Assembly (NCBI GenBank): GCA_937891905.1
Contig: CALATT010000041.1
Coordinates: forward strand, 1-23,220
Source of the DNA: an uncultured Bacteroidales bacterium
GTDB taxonomy: Bacteria; Bacteroidota; Bacteroidia; Bacteroidales; Paludibacteraceae
Direction: 5' to 3'
DNA length: 23,220 nt
Below the pieces are notes generated by a model. The model ran no database searches. It saw only the letters and a program-made list of their open reading frames with translations, and was not told the origin of the DNA. Shown here piece after piece: positions 14,361 to 22,900 of the stretch (position 1 is its first letter; the number at the start of each line of letters is the position of its first letter). Both the position numbers and the translations under genes were made by a program.

Positions 14361-17300
14361 ATGCGAAAACGCATAATCTTTCTTTTAGGTTTCTTCGCGA
14401 TGTGTGTAGCCGCACATGCGGATATACCTGTCGCAGGTAAGGTACTGGATGTATCTGGCGAACCGTTGATTGGAGTGAACATTGTATTGCAGGGTACTGG
14501 TGTCGGTACGCTGACTAATCTGGATGGTGAGTTTGCCATCGATGTGCCTTCTTCCTCTTCGGTATTAGTTTTCTCGTACATGGGTTATCAGTCCCGCGAG
14601 ATAGTGGCGTCTAAGTCCAATTTAGGCAATATTATCTTGGAGGAAATGGCTCAGAACATAGACGAGGTAGTGGTAGTGGGTTATGGTGTGCAGAAAAAAT
14701 CTCACTTAACCGGTTCCGTAAGCAAATATTCGGATGATAACTTGGGCAACCAAGCTGTCTCTCGTCTGGATCAAGCGCTTCAAGGTAAGATAGCGGGTGT
14801 AAATATCTCGAATGTATCTTCAGAGGCGGGTGCTGCACCTCAAGTGCGTGTGCGCGGTATGGGTTCTATTAGTGCCAGCAACGAACCACTTATCGTCGTG
14901 GATGGCTATCCTATGGCGGACGGATTGAGTTTTGTGGATATGAATGATGTGGAGTCAATCGAGGTATTGAAGGATGCCGCTTCTGCTGCTATCTACGGTT
15001 CACGAGGCGCGAATGGTGTCATCCTCATCACCACCAAGTCGGGAAATATATCCAAGGCGAAATATTCGGTAAAGGTCTATTCGGGTATCAAGCATGCCTA
15101 TAAGCTGCATGATATGATGGATTCGCATGATTATGTGCGTATGCTCTATAATGAGGAGGCCTTGGGTGGCGCAGCGCCTACTACCGCAGAGAAGGCATGG
15201 CTCTCTATCGATAACCATACCGATTGGCAACGCGAGGCACTCCGTAATGTAGCCAATATCACCAATGTGCAGTTCTCTGTATCGGGAGGTAAGAAAGAAG
15301 CGAAATACTATATATCAGGTAGTTATACGGGTGATGAAGGTATTATGATCAATTCGCGCTATGATAAATTCAATGTGCGTGCCAAGATTAATGCCACGCT
15401 CTCTAAGTATGTGGAGATAGGTATCAACATGGCGCCATCCTACACCAAGCGTGAGTCACCTGCTACCAATTTTATTGATTTCTACCGCACCTATTCATGG
15501 TTGCCAGTACGCCATACAGAGTTCACCTCTGCCTTAACTGGTTATGCGGTGGGTTCGTATGCACACGGCCGCCATTTCAATAACTTGGATTATACCGATG
15601 TGGATGGTAATGTGTTTACTGCCTCTCCTTGGGGAACAAACAATAATAACCCTCGTTGCGTTATTGATAATGAGAAGCGTTACACCCAGGATTATCGTTT
15701 GACCACTTCTGCCTATATCAATATCAATCTGGCTAAGGGATTGGTCTTCCGTTCGCAGAATGGATTCTATGTGCAATATCGTGATAATAATACCTATCAT
15801 AATGCGGATGCAAAGAGTGATGGTGATGCCAACTATGCGCTCTATACCAATCGTCTTCGTTCTGACCTCTTGACAGAGAATACCTTGACCTATAATGGTA
15901 CTTGGGGTGATCATGAGTTCGGCGCTATGGCGGGTTTCACAGCCAATAAGATTTGGTTGCGCACGGCAGGAATCAAGGGTACGGCTTTCCCTACGGATTT
16001 CATCCCTACTATCAATGCTGCTACGAATATTGTGATAGAGGAGAATGATGGTACACGCCGCACCTATACCGTGCATGAAGAAGAGATGTTGCTCTCTGTC
16101 TTAGCGCGTGTGAATTATAGCTATGCTGGACGATACCTCGCTTCGGTTAGTTTCCGTGCGGACGGCAGCTCTAAGTTCGGACCAGAGAAACAATGGGGCT
16201 TCTTCCCTTCTGTATCACTCGGATGGCGTATGTCGGAAGAAGAGTGGATGAAGGATGTGGCTAGCATCAATCAGTTGAAGTTGCGCGGTAGCTGGGGTGT
16301 GACGGGTAATAATGATATCGTCAACTATGCTGCCTATGACAAACTATTGTCTGCCAACTACACTTTTGGTACGAATAATACCTTGGTGCCTGGTTTGGCC
16401 AATATCAGTTCCACTTTGGGCAACCGTGCTATCTCTTGGGAGCAAACCAATGAGTATAATGTGGGATTTGACTTAAGTATGTTCAAGACCCGTTTGAATC
16501 TCTCTGTCGATTACTACTATGCGATCACCAAGAGTCTTCTCTTCCAGCAACCAGCATTGGCCATCACAGGTTATACCAATTACTGGAATAATATCGGTAA
16601 GGTGCGCAATCAGGGTGTGGAGATTGAGATCAATACCTATAATATCAAGACGAAGAAGTTCGAGTGGCAAACGCAACTCAATCTTGCCACGAATAACAAC
16701 CGCCTCTTGGCTTTGGGCGAAGGAGCAGAGCGCTTGTTGAGCTATGGTGAGCGCTCAGAGGTGTATGTGGCACAAGTGGGTGGTCCTGCTATCCAATACT
16801 ATGGATATAGCACCGATGGTGTGTGGACATCTCAAGAGGAGATTGATGCTTTCTTGGCGGGACGCCCTGCTACAGAGGTCTTCCTCGTAGGCAAGACGGT
16901 AGTACCTGGTACATTGAAAGTGGAGGATAATGATAAGAATGGCATCATCGACGCGTACGACCGTGTGCCATTAGGTTCGCCATTCCCAACCCTTACATGG
17001 GGTATGACCAATACATTCACTTTCCATGGATTTGATATCTCTTTCATGCTCCAGGGCGTGGCGGGTGTTACCGTATTGAATGGCGATGGATATTACCAGG
17101 AAACCAAGAAAATCAACAAGGCTTATACCACCAATCGTTTTATCTCGGCTGATCATCCGGGTGATGGCAAAACACCTACTTTTGCCAATGCGAATGGTAT
17201 GCAATGGGAGTTGACCGATTATCTATTGCAGAATGCATCGTATGCCGCTTTGAAGGATGTCACAATTGGTTACCGATTCAATAAGAAGCAATTACGCCCT

Positions 17301-17495
17301 ATTCACTTGAATACGATACGCCTCTATTTCTCGGCGCAAAACCTATTATACATCTGGAATAAGGACTACAAGGGTATTAACCCAGAAGCGCGTTATACCA
17401 ATAATCAATATAGTTCACCACTCGTGGATGGTTATCAGCGTGGTGGTTTCCCTATTCAGCGCACATTCACATTTGGTCTTGAAATTGGCTTCTAA
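14361..17495 (+). CDS. susC: SusC/RagA-family TonB-dependent outer-membrane transporter
   Basis: 1044 aa, normal for the family. Signal peptide MRKRIIFLLGFFAMCVAAHA. Residues ~22-95 are the carboxypeptidase-D regulatory-like domain (GKVLDVSGEPLIGVNIVLQG, FSYMGYQS). The linker holds the TonB-box region DEVVVVGYGVQKK (101-113). The plug follows, with ALQGKIAGV, VRVRGMGSI, PLIVVDGYP and EVLKDAASAAIYGSRGANGVILITTKSG (~202-228). The rest is a 22-strand barrel ending in aromatic F (FTFGLEIGF). It imports oligosaccharides bound by its SusD partner, encoded 18 bp downstream; here the cargo is presumably alginate oligomers. The gene symbol is a family name. No frameshift is seen. Confidence 0.96.
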   Translation: MRKRIIFLLGFFAMCVAAHADIPVAGKVLDVSGEPLIGVNIVLQGTGVGTLTNLDGEFAIDVPSSSSVLVFSYMGYQSREIVASKSNLGNIILEEMAQNIDEVVVVGYGVQKKSHLTGSVSKYSDDNLGNQAVSRLDQALQGKIAGVNISNVSSEAGAAPQVRVRGMGSISASNEPLIVVDGYPMADGLSFVDMNDVESIEVLKDAASAAIYGSRGANGVILITTKSGNISKAKYSVKVYSGIKHAYKLHDMMDSHDYVRMLYNEEALGGAAPTTAEKAWLSIDNHTDWQREALRNVANITNVQFSVSGGKKEAKYYISGSYTGDEGIMINSRYDKFNVRAKINATLSKYVEIGINMAPSYTKRESPATNFIDFYRTYSWLPVRHTEFTSALTGYAVGSYAHGRHFNNLDYTDVDGNVFTASPWGTNNNNPRCVIDNEKRYTQDYRLTTSAYININLAKGLVFRSQNGFYVQYRDNNTYHNADAKSDGDANYALYTNRLRSDLLTENTLTYNGTWGDHEFGAMAGFTANKIWLRTAGIKGTAFPTDFIPTINAATNIVIEENDGTRRTYTVHEEEMLLSVLARVNYSYAGRYLASVSFRADGSSKFGPEKQWGFFPSVSLGWRMSEEEWMKDVASINQLKLRGSWGVTGNNDIVNYAAYDKLLSANYTFGTNNTLVPGLANISSTLGNRAISWEQTNEYNVGFDLSMFKTRLNLSVDYYYAITKSLLFQQPALAITGYTNYWNNIGKVRNQGVEIEINTYNIKTKKFEWQTQLNLATNNNRLLALGEGAERLLSYGERSEVYVAQVGGPAIQYYGYSTDGVWTSQEEIDAFLAGRPATEVFLVGKTVVPGTLKVEDNDKNGIIDAYDRVPLGSPFPTLTWGMTNTFTFHGFDISFMLQGVAGVTVLNGDGYYQETKKINKAYTTNRFISADHPGDGKTPTFANANGMQWELTDYLLQNASYAALKDVTIGYRFNKKQLRPIHLNTIRLYFSAQNLLYIWNKDYKGINPEARYTNNQYSSPLVDGYQRGGFPIQRTFTFGLEIGF

Positions 17496-17513
17496 CCATT
17501 AAAATACTATTCT

Positions 17514-18983
17514 ATGAAACGATATATAAATAATTTTTTCGCTACTGCGATAATTGCTTTTAGTCTTCTCTCGTGCGAATTAGCCATGCCTCCTATTTCT
17601 GAGATAGGTGATGGTTCGTTCTATAAGACTCCAGCCCAGATAAATGCGGCTGTGGTGGCATGCTATAATGGTTTGCAAAAACCGATGGAATATGAGTGGA
17701 TGTTGACCGAATTGCGTTCGGATAACGCCCGCCTACATACTTCTTCCACCACCTCTTCCGACCGCACTATGCAGATTGATTTCGATCAATCGCGTATATC
17801 TGCCACCAGCGAGCATGTCTATAATTATTGGAAGGCTGTTTATCATAATATAGCGCGTTGTAATGCTGTCTTGATGCATATCGATGTGGTGGCTAACGAA
17901 CCAGTAGGACCGCAGTATGAAGGAGAAGCGCGTTTCATCCGTGCCTACCACTATTTCAATTTAGTGCGCCTCTATGGACCTGTCTTCATCGTAGATAAGC
18001 GTTTAGATCCTGTTTCTGCGCGTAACTACGACCGCTCATCGGTGGAGGAAGTGTATCAGTTCATCATGGATGACCTTCAGTTTGCAGCAGATAATCTGCC
18101 AGAGACTTATCCAGATGACCAACGCGGACGAGTAACCGCTTGGGCAGCCAAGGCTCTGATGGCAAAGGTGCGCATGACACAAGGATTATACGATACCACC
18201 ACCAAGGAAATTTTATCCGATATCATCACAAATGGTGGATTCTCGTTGATGCCTACTTATGCGAGCGTTTTTGACATCACCAACGAACTCAATGATGAGA
18301 TTATCTTCACCATCCGCTACACTTCGGGCGGTATTGGATTGGGTTCGCCTTTCGGCAATCGTTTTGCTCCGCTGCAGAGTGGTGCATCGGTTATCAACGG
18401 CGGTGGCGATGGATACAACTACCCATCCGACGACCTCGTAGGAGCTTATTCATCCATGGATACACGCCGTGAGGCTACTATCGCATTGGATTATACCAAC
18501 GATCGCGGACAAGTGGTAGATAGACGCTATGTCACCAAATACTTATCTCCTGTTAGCCTACGCTATGATGGCGATAAAGACTGGCCTATCGTGCGCTACG
18601 CAGATATCTTATTGCTCTATGCAGAACTCGTCAATGAATTGGAAGGCCCATCAGCGGCGATGCCATATGTCAATCTCACTCGTCAGCGTGCAGGACTCGA
18701 CGCATTGGATGCTATCACCATCACCAATAGACATCAGATGCGTGGGGTGATTGAGAAAGAGCGCCGATTGGAATTGGCCTATGAAAACCATCGTTGGTTT
18801 GACCTCATCCGCACCAATAGAGTGATTGAAGTGATGACCAATCATTGGAATAACGAAACCTATTACGCGGATGTCATCGCAGAGACAGGTCCGATTGTGC
18901 TCAATCAAAACCTCATTCTCCTCCCTATTCCGCAAAAGGAAATAGATATACAACAAGGTATAACCCAAAATGTAGGATATTAA
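17514..18983 (+). CDS. susD: SusD/RagB-family glycan-binding lipoprotein
   Basis: 489 aa, with a lipoprotein signal MKRYINNFFATAIIAFSLLSC (Cys21). TPR-rich SusD fold: ACYNGLQKPMEYEW, YNYWKAVYHNIARCNAVL, GEARFIRAYHYFNLVRLYGPVF and YQFIMDDLQFAADNLP in the N-terminal SusD-like region. C-terminal signatures are IVRYADILLLYAELVNE, NLTRQRAGL and EKERRLELAYENHRWFDLIRTNRV. SusD caps the SusC barrel and presents glycan to it. The immediately upstream SusC and the shared transcript make the pairing clear. Alginate oligomer specificity is inferred from the surrounding lyases. The symbol is a family name. Confidence 0.96.
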   Translation: MKRYINNFFATAIIAFSLLSCELAMPPISEIGDGSFYKTPAQINAAVVACYNGLQKPMEYEWMLTELRSDNARLHTSSTTSSDRTMQIDFDQSRISATSEHVYNYWKAVYHNIARCNAVLMHIDVVANEPVGPQYEGEARFIRAYHYFNLVRLYGPVFIVDKRLDPVSARNYDRSSVEEVYQFIMDDLQFAADNLPETYPDDQRGRVTAWAAKALMAKVRMTQGLYDTTTKEILSDIITNGGFSLMPTYASVFDITNELNDEIIFTIRYTSGGIGLGSPFGNRFAPLQSGASVINGGGDGYNYPSDDLVGAYSSMDTRREATIALDYTNDRGQVVDRRYVTKYLSPVSLRYDGDKDWPIVRYADILLLYAELVNELEGPSAAMPYVNLTRQRAGLDALDAITITNRHQMRGVIEKERRLELAYENHRWFDLIRTNRVIEVMTNHWNNETYYADVIAETGPIVLNQNLILLPIPQKEIDIQQGITQNVGY

Positions 18984-18984
18984 T

Positions 18985-20442
18985 ATGAAAAAGCATTGGT
19001 TTTTATTTGCGCTAATGATAGCTGTCATTAGTTGCGAGAATACATATATTGAGACATACGAGGAGCAAGCGCCTATCATTACTGAGTTTGCACCATTAGA
19101 GGGTTCGGTGGGCACCGAGATCACTATCTTGGGCGAGAACCTACAGCGTGTGGATAGCGTCTTCATCGGAGGCGTAGCTGCACCTATTCGCTATCGTATC
19201 AGCGGTAGCAAACTGGTGGCTGAAGTGGTGAGCGGTAATCGCAGCGGACAGATACGCGTGGTGAATATAGCGGGCGAAGCCACCTCTACTGAGCATTTCA
19301 CCGTGCATTATGCGGTGCCTACTATCACACAATGCCCTACAGAAGGCACTGTCAACGCAGAAATGGTGGTGGAGGGAACTAATCTGCAATTTGTAGAACG
19401 AGTCCTATTAGGCGAGAGCGAAGCTACTATCATCGCCCAGCGCGAGACGGAACTGGTTTTCAAAGTGCCATATGTGGACGAAGAGAAAGCTGTCGACCTC
19501 AGTTTTGCTTACTACGATGGAGAGAAAACCAATACCATCCCATCGGGCTTATTCACTATTATGCTCCAAGCACCAATCGTGCGTTATTGCCCATTGAGCC
19601 TCACTAAATACCTACCTGTCACCATCCAAGGCGAGTTTCTTGGCCTCGTGGACGCGTTGTATGTGGGAGAGCAACCACTGGTAATCAAGATTCAATCGGA
19701 CGAAGAGATCACATTTGATATGCCTACCAATTATTTCGGAGGTAATATGACGGGCGATTTGACGGCTGTTTATTACGGAGAAAAACGCCTACTTATCTTG
19801 CAAGATTTCCAAATCTATGCCGATCCTAACGAACCGCGTTATTATAAATACGAGAATATCCTACTCAGCGCCCGCACCAATTATGGCGGTACTGAGAATG
19901 CGTTCTTTGACTGCGAGAGCGGAACCGTCATCTCCAGTTGCGATGCGGCATCCAATATGGGTATTATCGATTTCTTCCTCTACGATCAAGCGGGATATGT
20001 GCAGCTCTATAGCCCACATAATGCAGCCAATACGGTGAAAAACTTCAAGTGCGAAGGCAAGACGATTGACCCACAAGATGGTACATGGAAATCGTTCTAC
20101 GATGCAGAGTTCGGCACCAAGACTTGCTTCCGTGTATTGAAACCAGAAGTGGTGGAGGAAAAAGCTATTATCGATGCCTTCGAGGCAGGAACGATTATTG
20201 ATTTGGATACGGCATTCTTTAGTGGTTTGACCGAACCATCTACCAAGGCACCTCGTATCTATCGTTCAGCCAACGACAACGGATATAGCAATTCGCATCT
20301 CTCTTTGGATCAATATCCATATGCATGGGTGCGCAATTTCACCACAGGTAAGAATGGTATTATCAAGGTGACGGCAATGCCTAAGGAGGCAACGAATGGT
20401 CGTATCCCTGAATTGCAATTCGATATCATCTGGGGTAAATAA
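18985..20442 (+). CDS. TIG/IPT-domain surface glycan-binding lipoprotein (SusE/F position)
   Basis: 485 aa, beginning 1 bp after the susD stop. Lipoprotein signal MKKHWFLFALMIAVISC (Cys17). Residues ~28-108 are a clear IPT/TIG domain (PIITEFAPLEGSVGTEITILGENL, VFIGGVAAP, GQIRVVNIAGEA). A second spans ~109-193 (PTEGTVNAEMVVEGTNLQFVERVLLGE), and a third, more divergent one ~194-272. The C-terminal ~210 residues form a separate module with several aromatics and Cys residues (FDCESGT, FKCEGKT, DAEFGTKTCFRV), likely the glycan-binding head. This multi-Ig stalk plus distal binding domain, next to SusD, is the standard layout of surface glycan-binding proteins. Alginate is the presumed ligand; the binding head matches no family I can name. 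Confidence 0.85.
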   Translation: MKKHWFLFALMIAVISCENTYIETYEEQAPIITEFAPLEGSVGTEITILGENLQRVDSVFIGGVAAPIRYRISGSKLVAEVVSGNRSGQIRVVNIAGEATSTEHFTVHYAVPTITQCPTEGTVNAEMVVEGTNLQFVERVLLGESEATIIAQRETELVFKVPYVDEEKAVDLSFAYYDGEKTNTIPSGLFTIMLQAPIVRYCPLSLTKYLPVTIQGEFLGLVDALYVGEQPLVIKIQSDEEITFDMPTNYFGGNMTGDLTAVYYGEKRLLILQDFQIYADPNEPRYYKYENILLSARTNYGGTENAFFDCESGTVISSCDAASNMGIIDFFLYDQAGYVQLYSPHNAANTVKNFKCEGKTIDPQDGTWKSFYDAEFGTKTCFRVLKPEVVEEKAIIDAFEAGTIIDLDTAFFSGLTEPSTKAPRIYRSANDNGYSNSHLSLDQYPYAWVRNFTTGKNGIIKVTAMPKEATNGRIPELQFDIIWGK

Positions 20443-20465
20443 TACTAAATCAATAATCATTGATA

Positions 20466-21836
20466 ATGAAAACGAGGAATATAATCATCTTAGCGCTGTG
20501 GCTGGTATACAGCATGTCGTCTATGGCAGCTATTCATCCTATCAAGAAAGCTGCTGAACTGACCAAACAGTTTCCTACAGCACAGCCAGGCGATACCTTC
20601 CTATTGGCTGACGGCGATTACCAACTATCTTGGCTCAAGGCCTCTTGCGTTGGTACACCAGCGCATCCTATCGTGGTAAAGGCGGCTAATGCACGCAAAG
20701 CACGCGTGGTGGGATCGGGATGTATCACATTGATTAATGCTGCCTATGTGGTCTTCGACGGACTGGATTTTGATATGGCAGCTACTTCCTCTATCTTCAA
20801 ACTGCAAGGTGCCCATCATATACGCATCACCAATAATCGCTTCACCATGTCGATGGATAAAGAAGGACAAACATCCAAATGGATCTTGGTGGGCGATATA
20901 TGGGATAACGATACCTGTTGTAGCGGACACAACCGCATCGACCACAACCTCTTTGAGGATAAACTGGATGGCGGTTCGCTGCTCGTTATCGATGGCGCGC
21001 ATGGCGTGCCAGGTGGTATCAGTCAGCACGATACAATCGACCATAATATATTCCGTAGGAATATACCTCGCCAGGCAAATGAGAAAGAAACGATTCGTAT
21101 TGGTGTGAGTGGTTTATCATTCATGTCGTCTTATACGGTGGTGGAGTATAATGAGTTTGAGGATTGCGATGGTGATCCTGAGATTGTGTCGGTCAAGAGT
21201 TGCGATAATATAGTGCGCCATAATATTTTCCGTGGCTGTTTGGGCACAGTATGCCTTCGCCAGGGTTTCCGCAATAGAGTGGAGTACAACTCGTTTTATG
21301 GCGAGAATAAGACGGCTGTTTTTGATGGCGGCACGATAGGTACGGGTGGTGTGCGCGTCTATAGCAAGGACCATCTCATTGCCAATAACTATATGGTCAA
21401 TCTGACGGGTAGCCGTTGGGATGCAGCGCTGACGCTCACCAATGGGGATGTCACCAATTCATCCACCAGTCAGTCCGCGCATTTCTTGCCAGAGAATGTG
21501 CAGATGACAGGCAATACTATTGTGGATTGTGTATCGGGTGTGGAGGTTGGATTCACCAATGGTGGTAAGTATGGCAAGAAACCCAAGAACTGTGTTATCT
21601 GTGGTAATCAGTTGGTGCGTTCGCCTATCACCTATCACGCGGAGATGACAGCCGCACAAGTGCAGATATGCGATACTGTGATGCAGGATACTATTGCAGA
21701 TACGCAATCGATAGATAGCACTCCGCTGCCCAATAGCCCTTCGGCAGAGTGGATATGGCACGAAGGTCAATTGCTATTGCGTATGCCTAACTCCACCGCC
21801 TATATCACGCTGGATGGGCGAATAGTGAAAATGTAA
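20466..21836 (+). CDS. PL6 alginate lyase, copy 2 (divergent active-site neighbours)
   Basis: 456 aa from the ATG at 20466; an upstream TTG at 20460 is less likely. Signal peptide MKTRNIIILALWLVYSMSSMAA. Beta-helix with PL6 features: FPTAQPGDTFLLADGDY, GTPAHPIVVKAANA, K244 (EIVSVKSCDN) and R265 (VCLRQGF), 21 residues apart. Two differences stand out from copies 1 and 3. The residue after the catalytic arginine is Gln instead of His (chondroitinase B H272). The calcium ligand 7 before the lysine is D237 rather than Glu; E239 is kept. It is shorter than copy 1 and ends in a degenerate form of the shared C-terminal motif (EGQLLLRMPNSTAYITLDGR). It should be a polyuronate lyase with its own linkage preference, but this is not testable by reading. 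Confidence 0.86.
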   Translation: MKTRNIIILALWLVYSMSSMAAIHPIKKAAELTKQFPTAQPGDTFLLADGDYQLSWLKASCVGTPAHPIVVKAANARKARVVGSGCITLINAAYVVFDGLDFDMAATSSIFKLQGAHHIRITNNRFTMSMDKEGQTSKWILVGDIWDNDTCCSGHNRIDHNLFEDKLDGGSLLVIDGAHGVPGGISQHDTIDHNIFRRNIPRQANEKETIRIGVSGLSFMSSYTVVEYNEFEDCDGDPEIVSVKSCDNIVRHNIFRGCLGTVCLRQGFRNRVEYNSFYGENKTAVFDGGTIGTGGVRVYSKDHLIANNYMVNLTGSRWDAALTLTNGDVTNSSTSQSAHFLPENVQMTGNTIVDCVSGVEVGFTNGGKYGKKPKNCVICGNQLVRSPITYHAEMTAAQVQICDTVMQDTIADTQSIDSTPLPNSPSAEWIWHEGQLLLRMPNSTAYITLDGRIVKM

Positions 21837-21876
21837 TTCCCTAGTTCCCTAGTGCCCTAGTTCACTAGTTCCCTAG
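21837..21876 (+). repeat. Five tandem copies of the 8-mer TTCCCTAG
   Basis: Directly after the TAA of the second PL6 gene come five 8-bp units: TTCCCTAG, TTCCCTAG, TGCCCTAG, TTCACTAG, TTCCCTAG. They are followed by TTTT, a run of ten A residues and the third PL6 gene. The array has no coding role and forms no obvious hairpin. Function unknown. Confidence 0.9.
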
Positions 21877-21898
21877 TTTTAAAAAAAAAATCAATTAT

Positions 21899-22900
21899 AT
21901 GAATCGTATTCTTATTTTATTCGTTCTCTTTGTGGTAACCATTCATCTCTCGGCTACCACCTATTCAGTAGCTAATGTAGAGCAGTTTGCTATTGCGGCT
22001 AAACAAGTGCAAGCAGGCGACTCTATCGTCCTCGCCTCTGGCGTATGGACCGACGCGGCGCTCGTTCTCAAACGCGCACAAGGCACTGCTGAGCAACCTA
22101 TCGTTCTCACCGTGCAAGAGAAAGGTAAAACACTCCTACAAGGAGCTTCTTCTCTACGCTTCTCAGGCAATTATGTCCATGTATCAGGACTTGTCTTCTG
22201 CAATGGTGGCACAGGCGTGAAGCATGTGATTGAGTTTAGAACAAGCAGCACAGATTATGCTTTTCATTCGGTGCTTAGCGAGTGTGTGATCAAGGATTAT
22301 AGCCCGATGGATAAATCCGAGAAGAGCGATTGGGTAAGCCTCTGGGGACAGAACAATGTGGTGAGAAACTGCTATTTTGCGGGCAAAACCAATCAAGGCA
22401 CCACTTTCATCGTATGGCCAAACGACTCGCTCTCGCAGCAGAACCACCACCATATCTACCGCAACTATTTCGGCTATCGCCCTTCGCTCGGTTCGAATGG
22501 CGGAGAAACAATGCGTATCGGTACCAGCCATGTCTCGATGTCTAATTCGCAAACTATTGTAGAGGGCAACTATTTCGAGCATTGTAATGGTGAGGTGGAG
22601 ATAGTGTCGGTCAAGAGTTGCGAGAATACGATTATCAATAATACCTTCTATGAGTGTGAAGGATCGTTGGTGCTCCGCCATGGTCACCGCAATGAGGTGA
22701 GTGGCAACCTCTTCCTTGGCAATGGCAAACGCCATACAGGTGGTGTGCGCGTAGTGAATGAGGGACATCGTATCCATCATAATATCTTCTACAAACTGGC
22801 TGGAAAAGAGTTCCGCGCAGCCCTGAGCATCATGAATGCTATCTATGATTCTCCGCTTAATGGATATCATCAGGTGAAGAATGTGTCTGTTAATAATAAC
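21899..22900 (+). CDS. PL6 alginate lyase, copy 3, 3' end lost at a chimeric junction
   Basis: Signal peptide MNRILILFVLFVVTIHLSAT, then a PL6 beta-helix with VQAGDSIVLASGVW and GTAEQPIVLTVQ. The catalytic pair is K239 (EIVSVKSCEN) and R260 (LVLRHGH), 21 apart, with E232 and E234 as calcium ligands, so the active site is canonical and closest to copy 1. PL6 similarity runs to about residue 334 (YHQVKNVSVNNN, matching YFQVKNAEVSNN in copy 1). After that the frame runs into foreign DNA and stops by chance at 22954. The real gene should continue for perhaps 100-200 more residues. The truncation is probably an assembly artefact, not a pseudogene. Confidence 0.85.

Noticed and set aside
15534..16076. 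180-codon minus-strand open frame inside susC, and similar ones opposite the 652-aa protein and PL6 genes
   Set aside because: Composition is rich in Ile/His/Arg/Thr, typical of antisense translation of these genes, and strong sense-strand genes occupy the same DNA.
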